From positions 355,001-419,000 of the forward strand of contig JBBMNZ010000068.1 of assembly GCA_037954325.1 (NCBI GenBank): DNA of 64,000 bases, given 5' to 3'. The notes under the pieces were generated by a model. That model was given only the letters and a program-made list of their open reading frames with translations. It was not told the origin of the DNA and did not search any database. The position numbers and the translations under genes are program-made. Source of the stretch: Fistularia commersonii. Lineage: Eukaryota; Chordata; Actinopteri; Syngnathiformes; Fistulariidae. Below are positions 11,058 to 24,000 of this stretch, one piece after another (within the stretch, counting starts at the first letter, position 1; each line of letters opens with the position of its first letter).

Positions 11058-14000
11058 ATGGGACGTGCTTCTTCCCTCCATCCGCTCCACAGCTCATCCG
11101 CTCCAGGCCCAGCTACCCCCTGTCCGCGCCCCCCCCCACCTAAACAAACTGTCACACACATTTACACAATCGCACACACAAACACACACACAGATACACA
11201 CACACAAGAACACACAAACACACAAACACACACACACACACACACCTTAAGTCATCATACCTGTGCTAATAGCTCCCAAACTTCCCCGCCTCTGAGAGGA
11301 GAAACAATACCTCCGCTACTCCGCTCCTCCGCTTCTCAGCTCCACCGCTCCTCCGCTATGGGCCCTGGTACCTCCCCCCACCTAAACACACTCACACACA
11401 CACAAAAACACATAAACACACACACGCACACACACACACACACACATACACACACACACACACACAAAAACACACCTTAACTCATCATAGCTGTGGTAAT
11501 AGCATTAGCTGAAACGCATCCACTACCAAACAAACATTAGTTCATCCACTCATTCACATGTCTGTGCCCAATGGTCCGGGAGCTCCAATCATACGTCCGG
11601 GGGATCTATGTCCGGAGAAGGCTCACAGTGGCCGGTCTAAGGCGTCCTACTGCACCCAAACTTCCCATCCTCTGCCTTTGAGAAGAGAAACATGAACTCC
11701 GCTCCTCCATTCCTCCGCTTCTCCGCTCCACCGCTCCCCCGCGATGGGCCCTGGTACCCCCCCCCACCTAAACAAACTCTCACACATACACACGAACACT
11801 CTGACACAGACACAAAAACAAACAAACACACATACACACAGACACACACATACACACACCTTAACTCATCATAGCTGTGCTAATAGCATTAGCCGAAACG
11901 CATCTACAACCAAACAAACATTAGCTCATCCACTCATTCACATGTGTGTGCCCAATGGTCCGGCAGCTCCAATCATACGACCGGGGGATCTATGTCCGGA
12001 GAATGTGAGCATTAGCCCGTCTAAGGGGTTCTTCTGCCCCCAAGCTTCCCCGCCTCTGAGAGAAGAAACATTACCTTCGCTCCTCTGCTCCTCCGCTTCT
12101 CAGCTCCACCGCTCCTCCGCTATGGGCCCTGGTACTCCCCCTCCCCCCCCCACCTAAACAAACTCTCACACAAAATCACTCACACACACACATAAACACA
12201 CAAACACACACACACACACATACACACACACCTTAACTCATCATAGCTGTGCTAATTGCTTTAGCCGAAACGCATCCACAATCAAACAAACATTAGCTCA
12301 TCCACTCATTCACATGTTTGTGCCCTGGTACTCCGTGTCCGCGACCCCCCCCCCCCCCACCAAAACAAACTATCACACACATACACAAAGACACTCACAC
12401 ACACACACACACTGACACACATACACACATTAAGTCATCATAGTTGTCCTAATAATATTAGCCGAAATGCATCCACAACCAAACAAACATTAGCTCATCC
12501 ACTCATTCACATGTGTGTGCCCAATGGTTCGCTTCTCCGCTCCACCGCTCCTCCGCTCCTCCGCTCCTCCGCTCCTCCGCTCCTCCGCTATGGGCCCTGG
12601 TACTCCCGATCCGCCGGACTCAGGAGAATTATGGGACGTGCTTCTGCCCTCCATCCGCTCCACAGCTCATCCGCTCCAGGCCCAGCTACCCCCTGTCCGC
12701 GCCCCCCCCCCCACCTAAACAAACTGTCACACACATATACACAATCGCACACACAAACACACACACAGATACACACACACAAGAACACACAAACACACAA
12801 ACACACACACACACACACACCTTAAGTCATCATACCTGTGCTAATAGCTCCCAAACTTCCCCGCCTCTGAGAGGAGAAACAATACCTCCGCTACTCCGCT
12901 ACTCCGCTCCTCCGCTCCTCCGCTTCTCAGCTCCACCGCTCCTCCGCTATGGGCCCTGGTACCTCCCCCCACCTAAACACACTCACACACACACAAAAAC
13001 ACACAAACACACAAACGCACACACACACACACACACATACACAAACACACCTTAACTCATCATAGCTGTGCTAATAGCATTAGCCGAAACGCATCCACAA
13101 CCAAACAAACATTAGCTCATCCACTCATTCACATGTGTGTGCCCAATGGTCCGGGAGCTCCAATCATACGTCCGGGTGATCTATATCTGGAGAAGGCTCA
13201 CAGTGGCCGGTCTAAGGCGTCCTACTGCCCCCAAACTTCCCATCCTCTGCCTTTGAGAAGAGAAAAATTACCTCCGCTCCTCCATTCCTCCGCTCCACCG
13301 CTCTTCCGCGATGGGCCCTGGTACCCCCCCCCACCTAAACAAACTCTCACACATACACACACGAACACTCTGACACAGACACAAAAACAAACAAACACAC
13401 ATACACAGACACACACATACACACACCTTAACTCATCATAGCTGTGCTAATAGCATTAGCCGAAACGCATCCACAACCAAACAAACATTAGCTCATCCAC
13501 TCATTCACATGTTTGTGCCCAATGGTCCGGCAGCTCCAATCATACGACCGGGGGATCTATGTCCGGAGAATATGAGCATGAGCCCGTCTAAGGGGTTCTT
13601 CTGCCCCCAAGCTTCCCCGCCTCTGAGAGAAGAAACATTACCTCCGCTCCTCTGCTCCTCCGCTTCTCAGCTCCACCGCTCCTCCGCTATGGGCCCTGGT
13701 ACCCCCCCCCACCTAAACAAACTCTCACACATACACACACGAACACTCTGACACAGACACAAAAACAAACAAACACACATACACACACACACACACATAC
13801 ACACACCTTAACTCATCATAGCTGTGCTAATAGCATTAGCCGAAACGCATCCACAACCAAACAAACATTAGCTCATCCACTCATTCACATGTGTGTGCCC
13901 AATGGTCCGGCAGCTCCAATCATACGACCGGGGGATCTATGTCCGGAGAATATGAGCATGAGCCCGTCTAAGGGGTTCTTCTGCCCCCAAGCTTTCCCGC

Positions 14001-16260
14001 CTCTGAGAGAAGAAACATTACCTCCGCTCCTCTGCTCCTCCGCTTCTCAGCTCCACCGCTCCTCCGCTATGGGCCCTGGTACTCTCCCCCCCCCCCCCCC
14101 CCACCTAAACAAACTCTCACACAAAATCACTCACACACACACAAAAACACACAAACACACACACATACACACACACCTTAACTCATCATAGCTGTGCTAA
14201 TAGCATTAGCCAAAACGCATCCACAACCAAACAAACATTAGCTCATCCACTCATTCACATGTGTGTGCCCTATGGTACTCCCTGTCCGCGACCCCCCCCC
14301 TCCACCAAAAGAGCCTCTCACACACACACACACACAAAGACACTCACACACACACAGACACACATATACACTCATTCACACACCTTAAGTCTTCATAGCT
14401 GTGCTAATAGCTTTAGCCGAAACGCATCCACAACCAAACAAACATTAGCTCATCCACTCATTCACATGTGTGTGCCCTGGTACTCCTTGTCCGTGACCCC
14501 CCCCCCCCACCAAAACAAGCTATCACACACATACACAAACACACTCACACACACACACACACTCACACACATACACACATTAAGTCATCATAGCTGTGCT
14601 AATAGCATTAGCCGAAATGCATCCACAACCAAACAAACATTAGCTCATCCACTCATTCACATGTGTGTGCCCAATGGTCCGCTTCTCCGCTCCACCGCTC
14701 CTCCGCAATGGGCCCTGGTACTCCCAATCCGCCGGACTCAGGAGAATTACGGGACGTGCTCCATCCGCTCCACATCTCATCCACTCCAGGCCCAGCTACC
14801 CCCTGTCCGCGCCCCCCCCCCACCTAAACAAACTGTCACACACATATACACAAACGCACACACAAACACACACAAACACACACACACACACACACACACA
14901 CAAGAACACAAAAACACACAAACACACAAACACCCACACACACACACACCTTAAGTCATCATAGCTGTGCTAATAGCATTAGCCGAAACGCATCCACAAC
15001 CAAAGAAACATTAGCTCATCCACTCATTCAAATGTATGTGCCCAAAGGTCCTGGATCTCCGGTCATACGTCCGGGGCATCTATGTCCGGAGAAGGCTCAC
15101 ATTTGCCGGTCTAAGGGGTCCTGCTGCCCCCAAGCTTCCCCGCCTATGAGAAGAGAAATATAATATCGCTCCTCCGCTTCTCAACACCTCCGCTCCTCCG
15201 CTATTGGCCCTGGTACTCCCGATCCTGCAAACTCAGGAGAATTGCGAGAGGTGCTTCTGCTCTCCTCCACTCCTCCGCTTCTCCGCTCCTCCGCTTTTCC
15301 GCTTTGGGCCCTGGAACTCCCGAACCGCTGGATATAAGGGAATCACGGGCTGGGCTTATGCCCTCCTCTGCTCCTCAGCTCATCCGCTCGAGGCCCTGGT
15401 ACTCCCTGTCCGCGACCCCCCCCCACCTAAACAAACTCTCACACACACACACAGACACACTCACACACACACACACACACATACACACACACCTTAACTC
15501 ATCATAGCTGTGCTAATAGCATTAGCCGAAACGCATCCACAACCAAACAAACATTAGCTCTTCCACTCATTCACATGTGTGTGCCCAATGGTCTGGGAGC
15601 TCCAATCATACGTCCGGGGGATCTATGTCCGGAGAATGCTCAGATTAGCCCATCTAAGGGGTTCTGCTGCCCCCAAGCTTCCCCGCCTCTGAGTGGAGAA
15701 ACAATACTTCCGCTACTCCGCTCCTCCGCTTCTCAGCTCCACCGCTCTTCCGCTATGGGCCCTGGTACTCCCCCCCTCCACCTAAATAAACTCTCACACA
15801 TACACACACAAGAACACACTCACACACACACATAAACACACAAAGACAAACACACAGCTCAGCTCCACCGCTCCTCCGCTTTGGGCCCCGGAATTCCCGA
15901 ACCGCTTGAAATAAGCGAATCACGGGCCGGGCTTCTGCCCTCCTCCGCTCCTCAGCTCATCCGCTCTTGGCACTGGTACTCCCTGTCCGCGACCCCCCCC
16001 CCCACCAAAACAACCTCACTCACACAAACACACAAAGACACTCACACACACACAGACACACACACACCTTAAGTCTTCATAGCTGTGCTAATAGCGTTAG
16101 CCGAAAAGCATCCACAACCAAACAAACATTAGCTCATCCAATCATTCACATGTATGTACCAAGAGGTCCGGGAGCCCCGGTCATACGTCCGGGGGAGCTA
16201 TGTCCATAGAAGGCTCATATTGGCCAGTCTAAGGGGTCCTGCTGCCCCAAAGCTTCCCCG
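11058..16260 (+). repeat. Satellite unit A array, superunit 2, main part (about 15 units)
   Basis: The unit A array continues with the same element order as superunit 1. Many units can be paired: 11,944-12,157 with 1,109-1,324, 15,204-15,500 with 3,949-4,251, and 15,881-16,209 with 4,620-4,946. Superunit 2 has about 1.8 kb more A sequence, mostly extra copies of the units at 11.2-13.9 kb, for example the repeated cores at 13,509 and 13,889. Unit-to-unit CA and poly-C lengths differ freely. Confidence 0.9.
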
Positions 16261-19200
16261 CCTTTGAGAAGAGAAACATAACTCTGCTCCACCGCTCGTC
16301 CGCTCCACCGCTTCTCCGTTCTTCCACTCATCCGCTCTGCCGCTGATCCGCTCTGGGCCTTAGTACTCCAGAACTGCTGGACATAAGCGAATCAGGCTCC
16401 AAGCCCTTTTACTGTCTATCTGCGGGACTCTGGCGAAATATGGACCGTGCTTCCCCTCTCCTCCGCTCCTCCGCTCCTCCGCTTCTCCGCTCCTCCGGTA
16501 CTCCGCTCCTCCGCTCCTCCGCTCCTGGCCCTGGTACTCCTGAACTGCTGGACATAAGCGATTCAGGCTCCAGACCCTGGTACTCCCCTTCCGCGGGACT
16601 CAAGCGAATTGTTGGCCGGGCTTCCGCTCACCTCCGCTCCTCCGCTCCTCCGCTCATCCGCTCCTCCGCTCCTCCGCTCCTCCGCTCCTGGCCCTAGTAC
16701 ACCCGAACCGCTGGACATAAGCGAATCATTCTCCAGTTTCCTGGTACTCCCTCTCCGCGGGATTTACGCGTATTATGGGCCGTGCTTCCGCTCTCCTCCG
16801 CTTCTCCGCTCCTCCGCTCTTCTGCTCATCTGCTCCTCCGCTCCCCCGCTCCAGGCCCTGGTACTACCAATCCGCGGGACTTAGGCGAATTGTCGCCCGG
16901 GCTTCCACTCACCTCCGCTCCTCCGCTCCTCCGCTCCTCCGCTCCTCCGCTCCTCCGCTCCTCCGCTCTTCTGCTCATCTGCTCCTCCGCTCCCCCGCTC
17001 CAGGCCCTGGTACTACCAATCCGCGGGACTTAGGCGAATTGTCGCCCGGGCTTCCACTCACCTCCACTCCTCTGCTCCTCCGCTAATCCGCTCCTCCGCT
17101 CATCCGCTCATCCGCTCCTCCGTTCCTCCGATCCTCCGCTCCGGCCCTGGTACTCCTGAATTGCTGAACATCATTAAATCACGCTTAAGGCCCTGGTTCT
17201 CCCTTTCCGCGGGACTCAGGCGAATTGTCGGCCGGATTCCGCTCTCCTCCGCTCCTCCGCTCCTCGGCTCCTCCCTACCTCCGCTCCTCCGCTCCTCCGC
17301 TTCTCCACTCCTCCGCTCCTCCGCTCCACCGCTCCTCCGCTCATCCACTCCGCTGCTCCTTCGCTCCGGCCCTTGTACTCCTGAACTGCTGGACATAAGC
17401 GAATCAGGCTCTCGGCCCTGGTACTCCCTCTCCGCGGGACTTAGGCGAATTGTCGGCCGGGCTTCCGCTCTCCTCCGCTTCTCCTCTCATCCACTCCTCC
17501 ACACCTCCGCTCCGGGCCCTGGTACTCCTGAACTACTAGACATAAGCGTATCAGGCTCCAGGCCCTGGTACTCCCTTTCCGCGGGACTTAGGCGAATATT
17601 CGGCCGGGCTTTCGCTCACCTCCGCTCCTGCGCTCCTCCACTCTTCTGCTCCTCCGCTCTGGGCCCTGGTACTCCTGAACTGCTTGCCATAAGCGAATCA
17701 GGCTCCAAGCCCTGGTACTCCCAATCCGCGGGACTAAGGCGAAATGTGGGCCGGGTTTCCGCTCTCCTCCGCTCCTCCGCTCCTCCACTCATCCGCCCCT
17801 CCGCTCCTCCGCTCCTCCGCACCTGGTCCTGGTACTCCTGAATTGCTGAACATCATTAAATCACGCTTATGGCCCTAGTACTCCCTCGCCGCGGGACTCA
17901 GGCATTTTGCCGGCAGGGCTTCTGCTCTCCTCAGCTCTTCCGCTCCTCCGCTCATCCGCTCCTCCGCTCCTCCGCTCCCCCGCTCTTGGCCCTGGTACTC
18001 CTGAACTGCTTGCCATAAGCGAATCAGGCTCCAGGCCCTGGTACTCCCAATCCGCGGGACTCAAGCGAAATGTGGGCCGGGCTTCCGCTCTCCTCCGCTC
18101 CTCCGCTCCTCCACTAATCCGCCCCTCCGCTCCTCCGCTCCTCCGCACCTGGCCCCGGTACTCCTGAGCTGCTGGACATTTATAAATCACGCTTCTGGCC
18201 CTGGTACTCCCTCTTCGCGGGACTCAGGCGAATTGTCGGCCGGATTCCGCTCTCCTCCGCTCCTCCGCTCCTCCGCTCCACCGCTTTAAGGTTCTTCTGC
18301 TACTCCCCACCTCCGCTCCTCCGCTCATCCGCTCATCCGCTCATCCGCTCCTCCGCTCCTCCGATCCTCCGCTCCTGGCCCTGGTACTCCTGAACTGCTA
18401 ACATAAGCGAATCAGGCTCCAGGCCCTGGTACTCCCTTTCCGCGGGACTTAGGCGAATATTCGGCCGGGCTTTCGGTCATCTCCGCTCCTCCGCTCATCC
18501 GCTCATCCGCTCCTCCGCTCCTCCACTCCTCCGCTCCTCCGCTCTGGGCCCTGGTACTCCTGAACTGCTTGCCATAAGCGAATCAGGCTCCAGGCCCTGG
18601 TACTCCCAATCCGCCGGACTAAGGCGAAATGTGGGCCGGGTTTCCGCTCTCCTCCGCTCCTCCGCTCCTCCACTCATCCGCCCCTCCGCTCCTCCGCTCC
18701 TCCGCACCTGGTCCTGGTACTCCTGAATTGCTGAACATCATTAAATCACGCTTATGGCCCTGGTACTGCCTCTCCGCGGGACACAGGCGAATTGCCGGTA
18801 GGGCTTCCGCTCTCCTCAGCTCATACGCTCATCCGATCCCTTCCGCTCCTCCCCTCCTCCGCACTTCCGCTCCTCCGCTCCTCCGCTCCTCCGCTCCTCC
18901 ACTCCTGGCCCTGGTACTCCTTAGCTGGTGGACCTAAGCGAAACAGGCTCCAGGCCCTTGTACTCCCAATCCGTTGGGCTTGGGCGAATTGTCGGACGGG
19001 CTTCCGCTCACCTCCACTCCTCCGCTCATCCGCTCCTCCGCTCCTCTGCTCCGGGCCCTGGTACTCCCGAACCGCTGGACATAAGCGAATCACGTTACAG
19101 GCCCCGGTACTCCCTCTCCGCGGGACTTAGGCAAATATTTGGCCGGGCATCCGCTCTCCTCCGCTCCTCCGCTCCTCCGCTCCTCCGCTCCTCCGCTCCT

Positions 19201-19364
19201 CCGCTCCGGCCCTGGTACTCCTGAACTGCTGGACATGATTAAATCACGCTTCTTGTCCTGGTACTCCCTTTCAGCGGGACTTAGGCGAATTGTCGGCCGG
19301 GCTTCCGCTCTCCTAAGCTTCTCCTCTCATCCGCTCCTCCGCACCCCCGCTCCAGGCCCTGGTA

Positions 19365-21070
19365 CTCCTGAACTGCTAGACATAAGCGAATCAGGCTCCA
19401 GGCCCTGGTACTCCCTTTCCGCGGGACATAGGCGAATATTCGGCCGGGCTTCCGCTCACCTCCGCTCCACCGCTCATCCGCTCCTCCGCTCCTCCGCACG
19501 TGGCCCTGGTACTCCTGAATTGCTGAACATCATTAAATCACGCTTTAGGCCCTGGTACTCCCTTTCCGCTGGACTCAGGCGAATTGCCGGCCGGCCTTCC
19601 GCTCTCCTCAGCTCATCCGCTCATCCGCTCCTCCGCTCCTCCGCTCCAGGCCCTGGTACTCCGAAACCACAGGACATAAGCGATTCAGGCTGAAGGCCCT
19701 GGTAATCCCCCTCCGCGGGACTCAGGCGAATTGTCGGCTGGGCTTCCGCTCTCTTCCGCTCCTCCGCTCCTCCGCTCCTCCGTTCCTCCGCTCCTCCGCT
19801 CCTGGACCTGGTACTCCTTAACTGCTGGACATAAGCGAATCAGGCTCCAGGCCCTAGTACTCCCTCTCCGCGGGACTTAGGCGAATTTTCGGCCGGATTC
19901 CGCTCTCCTCCGCTCCTCCGCTCCTCGGCTCCTCCCCACCTCCGCTCCTCCGCTCCTCCGCTTCTCCGCTCCTCCGCTCCTCCGCTCCACCGCTCCTCCG
20001 TTCCTCCACTCCTCCACTCCTCTGCTCCTTCACTCCGGCCCTTGTACTCCTGAACTGCTGGACATAAGCGAATCAGGCTCCAGGCCCTGGTACTCCCTCT
20101 CCGCGGGACTTAGGCGAATTGTTGCCCGGGCTTCCGCTCTCCTCCGCTTCTCCTCTCATCCACTCCTCCGCACCTCCGCTCCGGGCCCTGGTACTCCTGA
20201 ACTGCTAGACATAAGCGAATCAGGCTCCAGGCCCTGGTACTCCCTTTCCGCGGGACATAGGCGAATATTCGGCCGGGCTTCCGCTCACCTCCGCTCCACC
20301 GCTCATCCGCTCCTCCGCTCCTCCGCACGTGGCCCTGGTACTCCTGAATTGTTGAACATCATTAAATCACGCTTTAGGCCCTGGTACTCCCTTTCCGCTG
20401 GACTCAGGCGAATTGCCGGCCGGCCTTCCGCTCTCCTCAGCTCATCCGCTCATCCGCTCCTCCGCTCCTCCGCTCCAGGCCCTGGTACTCCGAAACCACA
20501 GGACATAAGCGATTCAGGCTGAAGGCCCTGGTAATCCCCCTCCGCGGGACTCAGGCGAATTGTCGGCTGGGCTTCCGCTCTCTTCCGCTCCTCCGCTCCT
20601 CCGCTCCTCCGTTCCTCCGCTCCTCCGCTCCTGGACCTGGTACTCCTTAACTGCTGGACATAAGCGAATCAGGCTCCAGGCCCTAGTACTCCCTCTCCGC
20701 GGGACTTAGGCGAATTTTCGGCCGGATTCCGCTCTCCTCCGCTCCTCCGCTCCTCGGCTCCTCCCCACCTCCGCTCCTCCGCTCCTCCGCTTCTCCGCTC
20801 CTCCGCTCCTCCGCTCCACCGCTCCTCCGTTCCTCCACTCCTCCACTCCTCTGCTCCTTCACTCCGGCCCTTGTACTCCTGAACTGCTGGACATAAGCGA
20901 ATCAGGCTCCAGGCCCTGGTACTCCCTCTCCGCGGGACTTAGGCGAATTGTTGCCCGGGCTTCCGCTCTCCTCCGCTTCTCCTCTCATCCACTCCTCCGC
21001 ACCTCCGCTCCGGGCCCTGGTACTCCTGAACTGCTAGACATAAGCGAATCAGGCTCCAGGCCCTGGTACT
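19365..21070 (+). repeat. 829-bp tandem duplication inside the B array
   Basis: The sequence from about 19,365 repeats from about 20,194 with an 829-bp offset, to about 21,070. The paralogous blocks at 28.6-29.5 kb and 31.9-32.8 kb contain one copy only, so this duplication arose after that block was copied, or was lost from the others. The break falls within the shared GGCCCTGGTACTCCC core, as expected for exchange between misaligned units. Confidence 0.85.
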
Positions 21071-24000
21071 CCCAATCCACGGGACTAAGGCGAAATGTGG
21101 GCCGGGTTTCCGCTCTCCTCCACTCCTCCGCTCCTCCACTAATCCGCCCCTCCGCTCCTCCGCTCCTCCGCACCAGGCCCCGGTGCTCTTGAGCTGCTGG
21201 ACATCATTAAATCACGCTTCTGGCCCAGGTACTCCCTCTCCGCGGGACTCAGGCGAATTGTCGGCTGGATTCCGCTCTCCTCCGCTCCTCCGCTCCTCCG
21301 CTCCACCGCTTAAATGTTCTTCTGCTCATCCGCTCCTCCGCTCCTCCGCTCCGGGCCCTGGTACTCCTGAGCTGCTGCACATAAGCGAATCAGGCTTAGG
21401 CCCTGGTACTCCCTCTCCGCGGGACTTAGGCGAATTGTCGGCCGGGCTTCCGCTCTCCTTCGCTCCCCCGCTCCTCCGCTCCTCCGCTCCTCCGCTCCTC
21501 CGTTCTTCCGCTCCTCCGCTCCTCCGCTCCTCCGCTCCGGCCCTGGTACTCTTGAACTGCTGGACATAAGCGAATCAGGCTCCAGGTCCCGGTAATCCAT
21601 CTCCGCGGGACTTGGGCAAATTGTGGGCCGGGCTTCCGCTCTCCTCAGCTCATCCGCTCCTCCGCTCCACCGCTTAAAGGTTCTTCTGCTCCTCCGCTCC
21701 TCCGCTCCTCTGCTCCGGGTCCTGGTACTCCTGAACTGCTGGACATAAGCAAATAAGACTCCAGGCCCTGGTACTCCCTCTCCGCGGGACTCAGGCGAAT
21801 TGCCGGCAGGGCTTCCGCTCTCCTCCGCTCATCCGCTCATCCGCTCCTCCGCTCCTCCGCTCCTCCTCTCCTCCGCTCCTCCGCTCCTCCGCTCCGGGCC
21901 CTGGTACTCCTGAAATGCTGGACCTAAGCGAATCAAGCTCCAGGCCCTTGTACTCCCAATCCGCGGGACTTAGGCGAATATGCGGCCGGGTTTCCGCTCT
22001 CCTCCGCTCATCCGCTCCTCCGCTCTACCGCTTAAACGTTCTTCTGCTCATCCGCTCCTAAGCTCCGGGCCCTGGTACTCCTGAACTGCTAGACATAAGC
22101 GAATCAGGCTCCAGGCCCTGGTACTCCCTTTCCGCTGGACTCAGGCGAATTGTCGGCCGGGCTTCCGCTCACCTCCGCTCCTCCGCTCCTCCGCTCATCC
22201 GCTCCTCCGCTCCTCCGCTCCTCCGCTCCTCTGCTCATCTGCTCCTCCGCTGCCCCGCTCCTGTCTCTGGTACTCCCTCTCCGCGGGACTCAGGCGAATT
22301 GTCGGCCGGGCTTCCGCTCTCCTCAGCTCATCCGCTCCTCCGCTCCTCCGTTCCTCCGCACCTCCGCTCCAAGCCCTGGTACTCCTGAACTGCTCGACAT
22401 AAGCGAATCACGTTCCTGGCCCTGGTACTCCCTCTCCGCGGGACTTAGGCGAATTGTCGGCCTGCTTCCGCTCACCTCCGCTCCTCCGCTCCTCCGCTCC
22501 TCCGCTCCTCCACTCCTCCGCTCTTCTGCTCATCTGCTCCTCCGCTCCCCCGCTCCGGGCCCTAGTACTCCCAATCCGCGGGACTTAGGCGAATTGTCGG
22601 CCGGGCTTCCGCTCTCCTCCGCTTCTCCCCTCATCCGCTCCTCCGCTCCGGGCCCTGGTACTCCTGAACTGCTAGACATAAGCGAATCAGGCTCCAGGCC
22701 CTGGTACTCCCTTTCCGCGGGATTTAGGCGAATATTCGGCCGGGCAACCGCTCACCTCCGCTCCTCCGCTCATCCACTCCTCCGCTCCTCCACTCCTCCG
22801 CTCAGGGTCCTGGTACTCCCGAACTGCTTGCCATAAGCGAATCAGGCTCCAGGCCCTGGTACTCCCAATCCGCGGGACTCAGGCGAAACGTGGGCTAGGT
22901 TTCCGCTCTCCTCCACTCATCCGCCTCTCCGCTCCTCCGCTCCTCCGCCCCTGGCCCTGGTACTCCTGAATTGCTGAACATCATTAGATCACGCATATGG
23001 CCCTGGTACTCCCTCTCCGCGGGACTCAGGCGAATTCCCGGCCGGGCTTCCGCTCTTCTCAGCTCATCCGCTCATTCGCTCCTTCGCTCCTCCGCTCCTC
23101 CGCTCCTCCGCTCCGGGCCCTGGTACTCCGGAACCCCAGGACATAAGCGATTCAGGCTCCAGGCCCTGGTAATCGACTTACGCGGGACTCAGGCGAATTG
23201 TCGGCTGGGCTTCCGCTCTCTTCCGCTCCTCCGCTCCTCCGCTCCTCTGCTCCTCCGCTCCTCCGCTCCTCCGCTCTTCCGCTCCGGGCCCTGGTACTCC
23301 TGAACTGGTGGACATCATTAAATCACGCTTCTGGCCCTGGTACTCCCTTTGCGCGGGACTCAGGCGAATTTTCGGCCGGATTCCGCTCTCCTCCGCTCAT
23401 CCGCTCCTCCGCTCTAACGCTTAAACGTTCTTCTGCTCATCCGCTCTTCCGCTCCTCCGCTCCAGGCCCTGGTACTCCTGAACTGCTAGACATAAGCGAA
23501 TCAGGCTCCAGGCCCTGGTACTCCCTTTCCGCTGGACTCAGGCGAATTGTCGGCAAGGCTTCCGCTCTCCTCCGCTTCTCCTCTCATCCACCCCTCCGCA
23601 CCTCCACTCCGGGCCCTGGTACTCCTGAACTGCTAGACATAAGGGAAACACGTTCCTGGCCCTGGTACTCCCTCTCCGCGGGACTTGGGCAAATATTCGG
23701 CCGGGCTTCCGCTCTCCTCCGCTCCTCCGCTCCTCCGCTCCTGCCCTGGTACTCCTGAACTGCTGGACATCATTAAATCACGCTTCTGGCCCTGGTACTC
23801 CCTTTCCGCGGGACTCAGGCGAATAATCGGCCGGATTCAGCTCTCCTCCGGTCCTCCGGTCCTCCGGTCCTCCGCTCCTCCGTTCCGGCCCTGGTACTCC
23901 TGAACTGCTGGACATAAGCGAATCAGGCTCCAGGCCCTGGTACTCCCTCTCCGCGGGACTAAGGCGAATTATCGGCCGGGTTTCCGCTCTCCTCCGCTTC